NCBI RefSeq assembly: GCF_014651075.1
Contig: NZ_BMWE01000003.1
Span: 1 to 64,000 of the forward strand
Direction of reading: 5' to 3'
DNA from: Streptomyces djakartensis
GTDB taxonomy: Bacteria > Actinomycetota > Actinomycetes > Streptomycetales > Streptomycetaceae
DNA: 64,000 nt
The notes beneath the pieces are model-generated. The model was not told the DNA's origin. It saw only the letters and a list, made by a program, of their open reading frames with translations, and searched no databases. Below are positions 28,255 through 37,649 of the stretch, one piece after another. The stretch's first letter is position 1; every line of letters starts with the position of its first letter. The position numbers and the translations under genes are program-made.

Positions 28255-29574
28255 ATGACCTCGAACGCCACCCCGCCACCCGCCGGCCGTCGCCGCACGC
28301 TGGGGCGTGGGCCGGGCGTTCCCCGCACCGAACCGGGAGCGGGACCGCAGGCCGCCTCCGCCGGGGCCGCGCCGGCCGAGGCGGCGGAACCGGCCGGACC
28401 GGGCGGGTCGCCCGTGGAGGCCGTGTCCGGTTCGGCTGGGGCGGAGGCCGAGGCCGTCGGCCGGGCCTCGGGGCCTTGGGCAGGGCCCGGTTCGGCGGGG
28501 CCACACAGCGGGGGCGACTTCACGGCTGCGGCGTCCGCGACGACCACCGCCGCGGTCGAGTACGACGGCGTCGCCCCACCAGAGGACGCCGGACCCGCCG
28601 GTGACGGGCGTCGGCCCGTGCCCGCTCCTGCGCGAGAGGAGAGCGAACCGTTCCTCTCCCGCTCCGCGGCCGGGCAAGCGGTGGCCGGCCCGGCGCGGGC
28701 CCCGGAGGCCCGCAGCGAGGAGGGGGACGGCGCACAGTCCCCGGCTGACGCCGGCGATGCCGACGACGGGGTCTTCAAGGTCCGGCTCGCGAATTTCGAA
28801 GGCCCCTTCGATCTGCTGCTCCAGCTGATCTCCAAGCACAAGCTGGACGTCACCGAGGTCGCGCTGTCGAGGGTGACCGACGAGTTCATGGCGTACATCA
28901 GGGCGATGGGGCCGGACTGGGACCTGGACGAGACGACCGAGTTCCTCGTCGTCGCGGCCACCCTGCTCGATCTGAAGGCCGCGCGGCTGCTGCCCGCCGC
29001 CGAGGTGGAGGACGAGGCCGACCTCGCCCTGCTGGAAGCCCGGGACCTGCTGTTCGCCCGGCTGCTCCAGTACCGGGCGTACAAGCGGATCGCCGACATC
29101 TTCAACGGCCGGCTCGACGACGAGGCCCGGCGCTATCCCCGCACCGTCGGGCTCGAGCCCCACCACGCCGAGCTGCTGCCCGAGGTCGTCATCAACATAG
29201 GAGCCAAGGGGTTCGCCGAACTCGCCGTGAAGGCGATGCAGCCGAAGCCCAAGCCGCAGGTGTACGTCGACCACATCCACGCCCCGCTGGTCAGCGTGCA
29301 GGAGCAGGCGCGGATCGTGGTCGCGCGGCTGAGGGAACTCGGCGAGGCCGCCTTCCGGGTGCTGGTCGAGGACACCGACGACACACTCACGGTCGTGGCC
29401 CGCTTCCTCGCACTGCTGGAGCTGTACCGCGAGAAGGCCGTGGCGCTGGAGCAGGAGGCCGCCCTCGGGGAACTGCTCGTGCGGTGGACCGGCGGCGACG
29501 GCGACGACACCCCGGCCGTCACCGACGAGTTCGACCGGCCGCCCGAACCGCCGAAGGAGGAGAAGAAGGCGTGA
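28255..29574 (+). CDS. scpA: Segregation and condensation protein A
   Basis: 439 residues. The kleisin domain spans about residues 175-420: VFKVRLANFEGPFDLLLQLI, KLDVTEVALSRVTDEFMAYI, LVVAATLLDLKAARLLP, and a C-terminal winged helix near FRVLVEDTDDTLTVVARFLALLELYREK. It bridges the SMC heads together with ScpB. An N-terminal tail of about 170 residues is Pro/Ala/Gly-rich and absent from most ScpA proteins; such tails are common in Streptomyces. ATG 28255 starts 18 nt after the previous stop. Its TGA overlaps the GTG of scpB. Confidence 0.93.
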   Translation: MTSNATPPPAGRRRTLGRGPGVPRTEPGAGPQAASAGAAPAEAAEPAGPGGSPVEAVSGSAGAEAEAVGRASGPWAGPGSAGPHSGGDFTAAASATTTAAVEYDGVAPPEDAGPAGDGRRPVPAPAREESEPFLSRSAAGQAVAGPARAPEARSEEGDGAQSPADAGDADDGVFKVRLANFEGPFDLLLQLISKHKLDVTEVALSRVTDEFMAYIRAMGPDWDLDETTEFLVVAATLLDLKAARLLPAAEVEDEADLALLEARDLLFARLLQYRAYKRIADIFNGRLDDEARRYPRTVGLEPHHAELLPEVVINIGAKGFAELAVKAMQPKPKPQVYVDHIHAPLVSVQEQARIVVARLRELGEAAFRVLVEDTDDTLTVVARFLALLELYREKAVALEQEAALGELLVRWTGGDGDDTPAVTDEFDRPPEPPKEEKKA

Positions 29575-30257
29575 GTGAGGACACCAGGGACCTTCCGGCC
29601 GGGCTGCGCGACGTCTCCGGCCTCGACCTCAAACCCGCTCTGGAGGCGGTCCTCATGGTCGTGGACGAGCCCGCGACCGAGGAACACCTCGCGAAGATAC
29701 TGGAGCGGCCGAGACGCCAGATCGCGGACGCCCTGCGCGAGCTGGCCGACGAGTACACGGTCCAGCGGCGCGGCTTCGAGCTGCGATACGTCGCGAACGG
29801 CTGGCGTTTCTACACCCGCGCCGAGTTCGCGCCCGCCGTCGAGCGCTTCGTCCTGGACGGCCAGCAGGCCCGCCTCACCCAGGCCGCCCTGGAGACCCTG
29901 GCCGTCGTCGCCTACCGGCAGCCGGTCAGCCGCAGCCGGGTCTCGGCCGTGCGCGGAGTGAACTGCGACGGTGTCATGCGCACCCTCCTGCAGCGGGGTC
30001 TGATCGAGGAGGCGGGCACGGAACCCGAAACAGGTGCGATCCTGTACGTGACGACGAACTACTTCCTGGAGCGGATGGGCCTGCGCGGTCTGGACGAGCT
30101 CCCGGAGCTCGCGCCCTTCCTCCCGGAGGCGGAGGCGATCGAGGCCGAGACCCAGGAGGGCGTACCGTCGTTCGACCCGGACGCGCCTGACGACGACGTG
30201 CCGGGCCGCCCGGTCACCCCGGGTACCGACGACGAAGACGACCAGACGGAACTTTGA
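29571..30257 (+). CDS. scpB: Segregation and condensation protein B
   Basis: 228 residues. Two winged-helix domains: LKPALEAVLMVVDEPATEEHLAKIL, RGFELRYVANGWRFYTRAEFAPAVERF, LTQAALETLAVVAYRQPVSRSRVSAVRGVN and a C-terminal LITRGLIEE-like LLQRGLIEEAG. This is the canonical ScpB pattern. The acidic tail (DPDAPDDDVPG, DDEDDQTEL) is extra. GTG 29571 overlaps the scpA stop; AGGAGGAGAAGAAGG just upstream is a strong ribosome site. The stop overlaps the next gene's ATG (TGATG). Confidence 0.93.
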   Translation: MSEDTRDLPAGLRDVSGLDLKPALEAVLMVVDEPATEEHLAKILERPRRQIADALRELADEYTVQRRGFELRYVANGWRFYTRAEFAPAVERFVLDGQQARLTQAALETLAVVAYRQPVSRSRVSAVRGVNCDGVMRTLLQRGLIEEAGTEPETGAILYVTTNYFLERMGLRGLDELPELAPFLPEAEAIEAETQEGVPSFDPDAPDDDVPGRPVTPGTDDEDDQTEL

Positions 30258-31318
30258 TGCGAAGCAGCGGCAGCGGCAAGAGCGGCGGACGCGGTAACCA
30301 CCGCGGCGCCGGTAACAACAGGGACCAGAAGCAGGGGCAGGGCCGCCCCCGCAAGCCCCGCCCCGAGGAGCGCCGCTACGACGTGGGCCCCGGGGCGACG
30401 AAGGACGGCCCCAAGGCCGGGCGTGGCGGCGCCGCGCGGGGCGGCGCCAAGGGCGGGCCCAAGCAGCCCCAGAAGCAGGGGCGTACCGCCCCGGCGCGCC
30501 CGCGTGAGTACGAGGCGCAGATCGAGGAGCGCAACCGCGACCGGTACGCCGGGAAGAAGGACGTCAAGCTCCCGAAGACCTTCCCCGGCGCCGAGCAGGA
30601 GGGCGAGCGGCTGCAGAAGGTCCTCGCGCGGGCCGGCTTCGGCTCCCGGCGGGCCTGCGAGGACCTGATCGAGGAGGCCAGGGTCGAGGTCAACGGCGAG
30701 ATCGTCCTGGAACAGGGGCGGCGCGTCGACCCGGAGAAGGACGAGATCAAGGTCGACGGCCTGACCGTCGCCACCCAGCGCTACCAGTTCTTCTCGCTGA
30801 ACAAGCCCGCCGGCGTCGTGTCCACCATGGAGGACCCGGAGGGCCGGCAGTGCCTCGGTGACTACGTCACCAACCGCGAGACCCGGCTCTTCCACGTCGG
30901 CCGGCTCGACACCGAGACCGAGGGCGTCATCCTGCTCACCAACCACGGCGAGCTGGCGCACCGGCTGACCCACCCCAAGTACGGGGTGAAGAAGACCTAC
31001 CTCGCGCACATCGTCGGCCCCATCCCGCGCGACCTTGGCAAGCAGCTCAAGGACGGCATCCAGCTGGAGGACGGCTACGCCCGCGCGGACCACTTCCGGG
31101 TCGTGGAGCAGACCGGCAAGAACTACCTCGTCGAGGTCACCCTCCACGAGGGCCGCAAGCACATCGTGCGCCGGATGCTGGCCGAGGCCGGTTTCCCGGT
31201 CGACAAGCTGGTGCGGGTCGCCTTCGGGCCGATCACCCTGGGCGACCAGAAGTCGGGCTGGCTGCGGCGGCTGTCCAACACGGAGGTGGGCATGCTGATG
31301 CAGGAAGTCGATCTCTAG
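30257..31318 (+). CDS. Pseudouridine synthase, RsuA/RluB family
   Basis: 353 residues. An N-terminal tail of about 110 residues rich in Gly, Arg, Lys and Gln, then an S4 domain (ERLQKVLARAGFGSRRACEDLIEEARVEVNGEI) and the catalytic domain with VGRLDTETEGVILLTNHGELAHRLTHP in separate parts (catalytic Asp in GRLDTETEG), followed by HEGRKHIVRRMLAEAG. It modifies a uridine in rRNA, by analogy 23S for RluB. ATG 30257 overlaps the scpB stop. The scpA-scpB-rluB order is widespread in Gram-positive bacteria. Confidence 0.93.
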   Translation: MRSSGSGKSGGRGNHRGAGNNRDQKQGQGRPRKPRPEERRYDVGPGATKDGPKAGRGGAARGGAKGGPKQPQKQGRTAPARPREYEAQIEERNRDRYAGKKDVKLPKTFPGAEQEGERLQKVLARAGFGSRRACEDLIEEARVEVNGEIVLEQGRRVDPEKDEIKVDGLTVATQRYQFFSLNKPAGVVSTMEDPEGRQCLGDYVTNRETRLFHVGRLDTETEGVILLTNHGELAHRLTHPKYGVKKTYLAHIVGPIPRDLGKQLKDGIQLEDGYARADHFRVVEQTGKNYLVEVTLHEGRKHIVRRMLAEAGFPVDKLVRVAFGPITLGDQKSGWLRRLSNTEVGMLMQEVDL

Positions 31319-31347
31319 GCTCACGCGGACGCCGCACGCCGCAGGGT

Positions 31348-31375
31348 TCCCCGCTCCCTCGTCAGGGGGCGGGGA
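31348..31375 (+). terminator. Hairpin between pseudouridine synthase and ADP-ribosylglycohydrolase genes
   Basis: A 12-bp stem (TCCCCGCTCCCT / AGGGGGCGGGGA, one T-G pair) with loop CGTC. It ends two bases before the GGAAGGA ribosome site of the next gene, so it may end the scpAB transcript or affect initiation. Confidence 0.6.
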
Positions 31376-31391
31376 CGGAAGGACTTCTGAC

Positions 31392-32411
31392 ATGGCCACG
31401 CTCGTCCACAAGCAAGCCGCCACGGGAGCGCTCACCGGCCTCGCGCTGGGGGACGCGTTGGGGTACCCGACCGAGTTCAACGACGTGCCGACGATCGTCG
31501 CCACGCACGGGCCGTGGCGGGAGATGCCGCTGCCGGAACCCGCCCGCGTCTCCGACGACACGCAGATGACGCTGGCACTCGGCCGGGCCGTGCGGACGGC
31601 GATGGACCGTGGGCCGCTCACTCCTGCGGGGCTGCTGGGGCCCCTGCGTGAGGAGTTCGTGGCCTGGTACGAGTCGCCGGAGAACAACCGGGCCCCGGGG
31701 CGTACCTGCCTGACGGCCTGCTCGCTGCTGAAGGACGAGTCCCGCCCCTGGCAGGACGCCAGCCAGATCCACTCCAAGGGCTGCGGCGCCGACATGCGCG
31801 TCGCCCCCCTCGGCCTGGTGCAGGGACTGAGTGACGAACAGCGCGCGGGCGCCGCCCAGTTGCAGTCCGCCCTCACCCACGGGCACCCCACCGCGCTCGC
31901 CGCGTCCGACCTCACCGCGCACGCGGTACGGCTGCTCGCGCAGGGCGCGGAGCCCGCCGGGCTGGTCGGGCTGCTGCGTTCGTACGCCCTGGACAACCGC
32001 GGCCGCTACCACGAGCGCTGGCTCGGCGACCTGTGGCGCCGGGCCGGGGACCCGAGACCCGAGCGGTTCATCGCACGCGGCTGGGACGAGTGCCTGGCCG
32101 TCCTCGACCGCCTCGAGCAAGCGGTGCGCACCGTCTCGCCCGAGACCGACCCGTGCCTGGCCACCGGGGAGGGCTGGATCGCCGAGGAGGCCCTGGCGAC
32201 CGGGCTGCTGTGCTTCCTGCTCTTCCCCGGCGAGCCGCTGACGGCCCTGCGGCGTGCCGCCTGCACGGCCGGTGACTCGGACTCGATCGCCTGCCTGGCG
32301 GGCGCGTTCGCGGGTTCCTACCTGGGCGCGCAGGCCTGGCCGGCCGAGTGGGCCGACCGGATCGAGTACCGGAGCGACCTGCTGACTCTCGGAGCGCTCT
32401 GGGACTCCTGA
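31392..32411 (+). CDS. ADP-ribosylglycohydrolase family protein (DraG/ARH-like)
   Basis: 339 residues. N-terminal GALTGLALGDALGYPTEF and VSDDTQMTLALGRA (metal ligands in SDDT), and the late GDSDSIACLAGAFAGSYLGA, which supplies the second metal-binding Asp pair. These are the dinuclear magnesium site of the family. It would remove ADP-ribose from protein or another substrate. The target is unknown and no ADP-ribosyltransferase gene is beside it. ATG 31392 follows GGAAGGA. Its stop abuts the stop of the convergent Rieske gene with no gap (TGATCA). Confidence 0.9.
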   Translation: MATLVHKQAATGALTGLALGDALGYPTEFNDVPTIVATHGPWREMPLPEPARVSDDTQMTLALGRAVRTAMDRGPLTPAGLLGPLREEFVAWYESPENNRAPGRTCLTACSLLKDESRPWQDASQIHSKGCGADMRVAPLGLVQGLSDEQRAGAAQLQSALTHGHPTALAASDLTAHAVRLLAQGAEPAGLVGLLRSYALDNRGRYHERWLGDLWRRAGDPRPERFIARGWDECLAVLDRLEQAVRTVSPETDPCLATGEGWIAEEALATGLLCFLLFPGEPLTALRRAACTAGDSDSIACLAGAFAGSYLGAQAWPAEWADRIEYRSDLLTLGALWDS

Positions 32412-32852
32412 TCAGCCGCCGGTCAGCCGGACCGAGTCGCCCTCGACGGTGATCTGCTCGGCGGGCAGCGGCCGGGCCGCCGGGCCGTGCGCCACCGAGC
32501 CGTCGGCGATCTTGAACCTGCTGCCATGGCAGGGGCAGTCGATCGTGCCGTCGGAGACGGAGCCCACCGTGCAGCCCTGGTGGGTGCAGATCGCCGAGAA
32601 AGCTTTGAACCGGCCCCGCTCCGGCTGGGTCACCACGACCTTCTCCTCCTTGAAGATCTTGCCGCCGCCGACCGGGATCTCGTCGGTCGTGGCCAGCTCC
32701 CGGCCGGCCGGGGTGCTCGACGCGCCCTGGCCGGTGGGAGAGCTCGTCGTCGTGGTGCCGTCGCCGCCCCCGCCGCAGGCCGCGACGAACGCCGCCGCGC
32801 CCGTCGCGCCCGTGGCGAGGAGAACCGTGCGGCGGGTGGTCTCGTGGGTCAT
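32412..32852 (-). CDS. Rieske [2Fe-2S] lipoprotein
   Basis: 146 residues. The N-terminus RRTVLLATGATGAAAFVAACGGG is a Tat-like RR signal with a lipobox (VAAC), so an exported, lipid-anchored protein. After a Ser/Thr-rich linker comes a Rieske domain with CTHQGC and CPCHGSRF, giving the Cys-His / Cys-His cluster ligands. The small size resembles stand-alone Rieske proteins of actinobacteria rather than QcrA. The electron partner is unknown. ATG 32852; the 180 bp to aroH serve as a divergent promoter region. Confidence 0.93.
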   Translation of the reverse strand: MTHETTRRTVLLATGATGAAAFVAACGGGGDGTTTTSSPTGQGASSTPAGRELATTDEIPVGGGKIFKEEKVVVTQPERGRFKAFSAICTHQGCTVGSVSDGTIDCPCHGSRFKIADGSVAHGPAARPLPAEQITVEGDSVRLTGG

Positions 32853-33032
32853 GTCGTCACTCCGAACGCACAGAAGAGGGGCAAACCGGATACGTCTGCA
32901 TGTTGAGTTCGAAAATACCCAAAGAACGGCGACTCCGGTGTCTCATCGGCTGGGCATCGATCACCCCGGCTCCGGGGGCTGACTAGGCTGGACGGACGCA
33001 GAGCGACACGCACATCAGCAAGGAGCATCGCC

Positions 33033-33395
33033 GTGGCGGTACGAGCGGTCCGGGGCGCCGTCCAACTGGAACGGGACGAGGCCGGGCACATGGACGAGCG
33101 GGTCGGAGCCCTGCTCACGGCCATCCTGGAGCGCAATGAGCTCACCGCCGACGACCTGATCAGCATCTGGTTCACGGCCACGCCCGACCTGCACAGCGAC
33201 TTCCCGGCGGCCGCCGCCCGCAAGCTCGGCATCACCGACGTGCCGCTGATCTGCGCCCAGGAACTGGACATCGAGGGCGCCATGCCGCGCGTCGTCCGGG
33301 TCCTCGCGCACATCGAGTCCGACAAGGCCCGCGCCGACCTCTCGCACGTCTACCTCGGCGCCGCCGCCGCCCTGCGCAAGGACATCGCCCAGTGA
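33033..33395 (+). CDS. aroH: Chorismate mutase, AroH class
   Basis: 120 residues, the size of monofunctional AroH. It begins VRAVRGAVQLERDEAGHM with the catalytic-site Arg, then FTATPDLHSDFPAAAARKLG, LICAQELDIEGAMPRVVRVLAHI and SHVYLGAAAALRKDI (C-terminal Tyr and Arg). It makes prephenate from chorismate. GTG 33033 follows AAGGAG. Its TGA overlaps the GTG of tyrA, so the two steps toward tyrosine are coupled. Confidence 0.95.
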   Translation: MAVRAVRGAVQLERDEAGHMDERVGALLTAILERNELTADDLISIWFTATPDLHSDFPAAAARKLGITDVPLICAQELDIEGAMPRVVRVLAHIESDKARADLSHVYLGAAAALRKDIAQ

Positions 33396-34477
33396 GAACC
33401 GCTCTCGTCATCGGAACCGGGCTCATCGGCACGTCCGCCGCCCTCGCCCTGTCCCAGCGGGGCGTCACCGTGCACCTCGCCGACCCGGACCGGGAACAGG
33501 CCCGCACGGCGGCCGCGCTCGGCGCCGGCACGGACGAGACACCGGACGGGCCCGTCGACCTCGCGGTCGTCGCCGCCCCGCCCGCGTACGTGGCCGGCGT
33601 GCTCGCCGACGCCATGAGCCGCGGTGTGGCGCGCGGCTACCTCGACGTCGCCAGCGTCAAGGGCGGGCCGCGCCGCGAGTTGCAGGCGCGGGGCCTCGAC
33701 CTCGCCGCGTACATCGGCACGCACCCCATGTCGGGCCGCGAGAAGTCGGGCCCGCTCGCCGCGACCGCGGACCTCTTCGAGGGCCGTCCCTGGGTGCTCA
33801 CCCCGACCAGGGACACCGACACCGAGGTGCTCAACCTCGCCCTGGAGCTGGTCTCGCACTGCCGTGCCGTGCCGGTCGTGATGGACGCCGACGCCCATGA
33901 CCGTGCGGTCGCCCTGGTCTCCCACATGCCGCACCTGGTGTCCAGCCTGGTCGCCGCACGCCTGGAGCACGCAGAGGAGGCCGCCGTACGGCTGTGCGGG
34001 CAGGGCATCCGGGACGTGACCCGGATCGCCGCCTCCGACCCCCGGATGTGGATCGACATCCTCTCCGCGAACCCCGGGCCGGTCGCCGACCTGCTCACGG
34101 ACGTCGCCGCCGACCTGGAGGAGACGGTGCGGGCCCTGCGCGCACTCCAGTCCACCGACGACCACAAGCGGCGCGAGGGCACCAGCGGGATCGAGGACGT
34201 GCTGCGGCGCGGCAACGCCGGGCAGGTCCGCGTTCCCGGCAAGCACGGGTCCGCTCCGCGGGTGTACGAGGTCGTGGCCGTACTCATCGACGACCAGCCG
34301 GGGCAGCTGGCCCGGATCTTCGCGGACGCCGGGATGGCCGGGGTCAACATCGAGGACGTGCGGATCGAGCACGCGACGGGGCAGCAGGCCGGTCTGGTGC
34401 AGTTGATGGTCGAGCCGAAGGCCGCGCCCGTTCTGACCGCCGCGCTGCGGGAGCGGGGCTGGGCCATCCGCCAGTAG
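33392..34477 (+). CDS. tyrA: Prephenate dehydrogenase with C-terminal ACT domain
   Basis: 361 residues. Rossmann NAD site ALVIGTGLIGTSAALALS, then LDVASVKGGPRRELQARG, the active-site GTHPMSGREKSGP, and DAHDRAVALVSHMPHLVSS. Residues from about 280 form an ACT domain (VYEVVAVLIDDQPGQLARIFADAGM), implying feedback control by an amino acid, probably tyrosine. It converts prephenate to 4-hydroxyphenylpyruvate. GTG 33392 overlaps the aroH stop. Confidence 0.94.
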   Translation: MRTALVIGTGLIGTSAALALSQRGVTVHLADPDREQARTAAALGAGTDETPDGPVDLAVVAAPPAYVAGVLADAMSRGVARGYLDVASVKGGPRRELQARGLDLAAYIGTHPMSGREKSGPLAATADLFEGRPWVLTPTRDTDTEVLNLALELVSHCRAVPVVMDADAHDRAVALVSHMPHLVSSLVAARLEHAEEAAVRLCGQGIRDVTRIAASDPRMWIDILSANPGPVADLLTDVAADLEETVRALRALQSTDDHKRREGTSGIEDVLRRGNAGQVRVPGKHGSAPRVYEVVAVLIDDQPGQLARIFADAGMAGVNIEDVRIEHATGQQAGLVQLMVEPKAAPVLTAALRERGWAIRQ

Positions 34478-34561
34478 GCCGCGGGGCGTGGCGGGTCAGT
34501 GTTCCGGGGGGCTGCCGCCCCCAGGCCCCCGCTTCGGCCTGAACGGCCTCGTCCTCGATCA

Positions 34562-34628
34562 CCGGGCGGGCTGGGAGGGGCCGACCGCCGCCTTCGCCCC
34601 GCGTGCCGGGCGGGCTGGGAGGGGCCGA
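34562..34628. repeat. Direct repeat in the tyrA-cmk gap
   Basis: A 23-bp unit beginning CCGGGCGGGCTGGGAGGGGC occurs at 34562-34584 and again, unchanged, at 34606-34628. The flanking text (GCCTCGTCCTCGATCACCGG) resembles a frequent Streptomyces intergenic repeat. The 260-bp gap also carries the cmk promoter; no gene is seen in it. Confidence 0.8.
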
Positions 34629-34736
34629 GTGCCGTCGTCGCCGGGGGCGGCCGGACGAGTGATGCGAACCCAGTAACCTTGTGCGGGGCGGTCGCGCCCT
34701 CACCCCCGCCGACCCGGTTTCAGGAAGGTCCCCACT

Positions 34737-35417
34737 GTGGAAAGCGCCACGCCAGTGATTGTCGCCATCGACGGCCCGTCCGGCACGGGCAAGTCGAGCA
34801 CCTCGAAGGCCGTGGCGGCGCAGCTCGGGCTGAGCTACCTGGACACCGGCGCCCAGTACCGGGCGATCACCTGGTGGATGGTGAACAACGGCATCGACAT
34901 CGACGACCCGTCCGCGATCGCCGCCGCGGCCGGCAAGCCCGAGATCGTCTCCGGCACCGACCCGCAGGCCCCCACCATCTTCGTCGACGGTGTCGACGTG
35001 GCCGGCCCGATCCGCACCCAGGAGGTCACCTCCAAGGTCAGCGCGGTCAGCGCGGTGCCGGAGGTGCGCGCCCGGATCACCGAGCTGCAGCGCTCGCTCG
35101 CCGCCTCCGCTGAGCACGGCATCGTGGTCGAGGGCCGTGACATCGGCACGACCGTGCTGCCCGACGCCGACCTGAAGATCTTCCTCACCGCCTCCCCGGA
35201 GGCGCGCGCCGCCCGCCGCAGCGGCGAGCTGAAGGGCGCCGACGTGCACTCCACCCGCGAGGCCCTGATCAAGCGGGACGCCGCCGACTCCAGCCGCAAG
35301 ACCTCTCCGCTCGCCAAGGCGGACGACGCCGTCGAGGTGGACACCACCGACCTCACGCTGGCCCAGGTCATCGAGTGTGTCGTCACCCTCGTCGAGGAGA
35401 AGCGGGCCGGGAAGTGA
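34737..35417 (+). CDS. cmk: Cytidylate kinase
   Basis: 226 residues. P-loop VIVAIDGPSGTGKSSTSK at the N-terminus, YLDTGAQYRAITW (CMP site), IVVEGRDIGTTVLPDADLKIFLTAS, and EALIKRDAADSSRKTSPL (lid with Arg-Asp). It phosphorylates CMP and dCMP. GTG 34737 follows AGGAAGG. The stop overlaps the acyltransferase start (GTGA). Confidence 0.95.
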   Translation: MESATPVIVAIDGPSGTGKSSTSKAVAAQLGLSYLDTGAQYRAITWWMVNNGIDIDDPSAIAAAAGKPEIVSGTDPQAPTIFVDGVDVAGPIRTQEVTSKVSAVSAVPEVRARITELQRSLAASAEHGIVVEGRDIGTTVLPDADLKIFLTASPEARAARRSGELKGADVHSTREALIKRDAADSSRKTSPLAKADDAVEVDTTDLTLAQVIECVVTLVEEKRAGK

Positions 35418-36058
35418 ACCTCCCCTCGGAAAAGGGCGCCGAGGTCGGCCGGCGCATCGGCGTCGGCCTGATGTACGGGCTGTGGAAGCCGCGCGTGCTC
35501 GGTGCCTGGAAGGTGCCCACGCACGGACCGGTGATCCTCGCGGTCAACCACTCCCACAACATCGACGGCCCGATGGTCATGGGCGTGGCGCCCCGGCCGA
35601 CGCACTTCCTGATCAAGAAGGAGGCGTTCATCGGGCCGCTGGACCCCTTCCTGCTCGGCATCGGGCAGGTGAAGGTCGACCGCGACACCACCGACCGCAC
35701 GGCGATCACCCAGGCGCTCGGCGTCCTGGAGAACGGCGGCGTGCTGGGCATCTTCCCCGAGGGCACCCGGGGCGAGGGCGACTTCGCCGCGCTGCGCGCC
35801 GGGCTCGCGTACTTCGCGGTGCGCAGCGGCGCCCCGATCGTGCCGGTCGCCGTGCTGGGAAGTTCCGAGAGGCGCGGACGGTTGATAAAGGGGCTGCCGC
35901 CGCTGCGGTCCCGTGTCGACGTCGTCTTCGGCGAGCCCTTCGAGGCGGGCGACGGCAGCGGGCGCCGGACCCGCAAGGCGCTGGACGAGGCGACCGGGCG
36001 CATCCAGAAGCAGCTCGCCGCCCACCTGGAAAACGCCAGGCGCTCCACCGGGCGCTAG
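35414..36058 (+). CDS. 1-acyl-sn-glycerol-3-phosphate acyltransferase (PlsC-like)
   Basis: 214 residues with the PlsC motifs in order: NHSHNIDGP (HX4D catalytic pair), PTHFLIKKEAF, and FPEGTRGEGDF (block III), then PIVPVAVLG. It would make phosphatidate from lysophosphatidate at the membrane, although many streptomycete homologues have unknown acceptors. The first 30 residues hold one moderate hydrophobic stretch. GTG 35414 overlaps the cmk stop. The cmk-plsC-der order is conserved in actinobacteria. Confidence 0.9.
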   Translation: MNLPSEKGAEVGRRIGVGLMYGLWKPRVLGAWKVPTHGPVILAVNHSHNIDGPMVMGVAPRPTHFLIKKEAFIGPLDPFLLGIGQVKVDRDTTDRTAITQALGVLENGGVLGIFPEGTRGEGDFAALRAGLAYFAVRSGAPIVPVAVLGSSERRGRLIKGLPPLRSRVDVVFGEPFEAGDGSGRRTRKALDEATGRIQKQLAAHLENARRSTGR

Positions 36059-36138
36059 GCAACACTGAGTAGTGGATCAGCCCGGCAGGCAGCGGGTACT
36101 CCACCGACCACCACGATGAACGACGAGGTACGGACTTC

Positions 36139-37635
36139 ATGAACGACCACATCCAGCCCGACGGCTCGGACGCCTCCGAGGGCGTGCACGAGCACGACCA
36201 CGGGGCGCTCGGCGACGCCGAGTACGCGGAGTTCATGGAGCTCGCCGCGGGGGAGGGCTTCGACGTCGAGGACGTCGAGGGCGCGATCGAGGCGGCCGGC
36301 CACGGTCCGCTGCCGGTGCTCGCCGTCGTCGGCCGCCCCAATGTCGGCAAGTCGACTCTGGTGAACCGCATCATCGGCCGCCGTGAGGCCGTCGTCGAGG
36401 ACAAGCCCGGAGTCACCCGCGACCGGGTGACGTACGAGGCGGAGTGGGCGGGCCGCCGCTTCAAGGTCGTCGACACCGGCGGCTGGGAGCAGGACGTCCT
36501 CGGCATCGACGCCTCCGTCGCCGCCCAGGCCGAGTACGCCATCGACGCCGCCGACGCCGTCGTGTTCGTCGTCGACGCCAAGGTCGGGGCCACCGACACC
36601 GACGAGGCCGTGGTACGGCTGCTGCGCAAGGCCGGCAAGCCGGTCGTGCTCTGCGCCAACAAGGTGGACGGCCCGAGTGGCGAGGCCGACGCGGCGTACC
36701 TGTGGTCGCTGGGCCTGGGGGAGCCGTACCCGGTCTCCGCGCTGCACGGCCGCGGCACCGGCGACATGCTCGACCAGGTCCTCGAGGTGCTGCCGGAGGC
36801 GCCGCGTGAGACCTTCGGCGGGGGCGGCATCGGCGGGCCGCGCCGGATCGCGCTGATCGGCCGCCCGAACGTGGGCAAGTCCTCGCTGCTGAACAAGGTC
36901 GCGAACGAGGAGCGCGTCGTCGTCAACGAGCTGGCCGGCACCACCCGTGACCCGGTCGACGAGCTGATCGAACTCGGCGGCGTCACCTGGAAGTTCGTCG
37001 ACACGGCCGGTATCCGCAAGCGGGTCCACCTCCAGCAGGGCGCCGACTACTACGCCTCGCTGCGTACGGCGGCGGCGGTGGAGAAGGCGGAGGTGGCGGT
37101 CATCCTGATCGACGCGTCCGAGTCGATCTCCGTGCAGGACCAGCGCATCGTCACCATGGCCGTCGAGGCGGGCCGCGCGATCGTGCTCGCGTACAACAAG
37201 TGGGACACCCTCGACGAGGAACGCCGCTACTACCTGGAGCGGGAGATCGAGACGGAGCTCGGCCAGGTGGCGTGGGCACCGCGGGTGAACGTCTCGGCGC
37301 GGACCGGCCGTCACATGGAGAAGCTGGTCCCGGCGATCGAGACGGCCCTGGCGGGCTGGGAGACCCGGGTCCCGACCGGCAGGCTGAACGCCTTCCTCGG
37401 TGAGCTGGTCGCCGCCCATCCGCACCCCGTCCGGGGCGGCAAGCAGCCGCGCATCCTGTTCGGCACCCAGGCGGGCACCAAGCCGCCGCGGTTCGTGCTG
37501 TTCGCCTCCGGCTTCATCGAGGCGGGCTACCGGCGCTTCATCGAGCGCCGGCTGCGCGAGGAGTTCGGTTTCGAGGGCACGCCGATCCACATCTCCGTGC
37601 GGGTGCGTGAGAAGCGCGGCGCGAAGAAGAAGTAG
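36139..37635 (+). CDS. der: GTPase Der (EngA), ribosome biogenesis
   Basis: 498 residues. Two GTPase domains: the first with [23 protein letters not shown] and NKVDG, the second with [22 protein letters not shown] and YNKWD, followed by a KH-like C-terminal domain ending in [10 protein letters not shown]. The acidic extension of about 60 residues before the first G1 is usual in actinobacteria. Der acts in 50S subunit maturation. ATG 36139 is the only sensible start. A strong terminator follows. Confidence 0.96.
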   Translation: MNDHIQPDGSDASEGVHEHDHGALGDAEYAEFMELAAGEGFDVEDVEGAIEAAGHGPLPVLAVVGRPNVGKSTLVNRIIGRREAVVEDKPGVTRDRVTYEAEWAGRRFKVVDTGGWEQDVLGIDASVAAQAEYAIDAADAVVFVVDAKVGATDTDEAVVRLLRKAGKPVVLCANKVDGPSGEADAAYLWSLGLGEPYPVSALHGRGTGDMLDQVLEVLPEAPRETFGGGGIGGPRRIALIGRPNVGKSSLLNKVANEERVVVNELAGTTRDPVDELIELGGVTWKFVDTAGIRKRVHLQQGADYYASLRTAAAVEKAEVAVILIDASESISVQDQRIVTMAVEAGRAIVLAYNKWDTLDEERRYYLEREIETELGQVAWAPRVNVSARTGRHMEKLVPAIETALAGWETRVPTGRLNAFLGELVAAHPHPVRGGKQPRILFGTQAGTKPPRFVLFASGFIEAGYRRFIERRLREEFGFEGTPIHISVRVREKRGAKKK

Positions 37636-37649
37636 GCGGGAAGCCGGAG

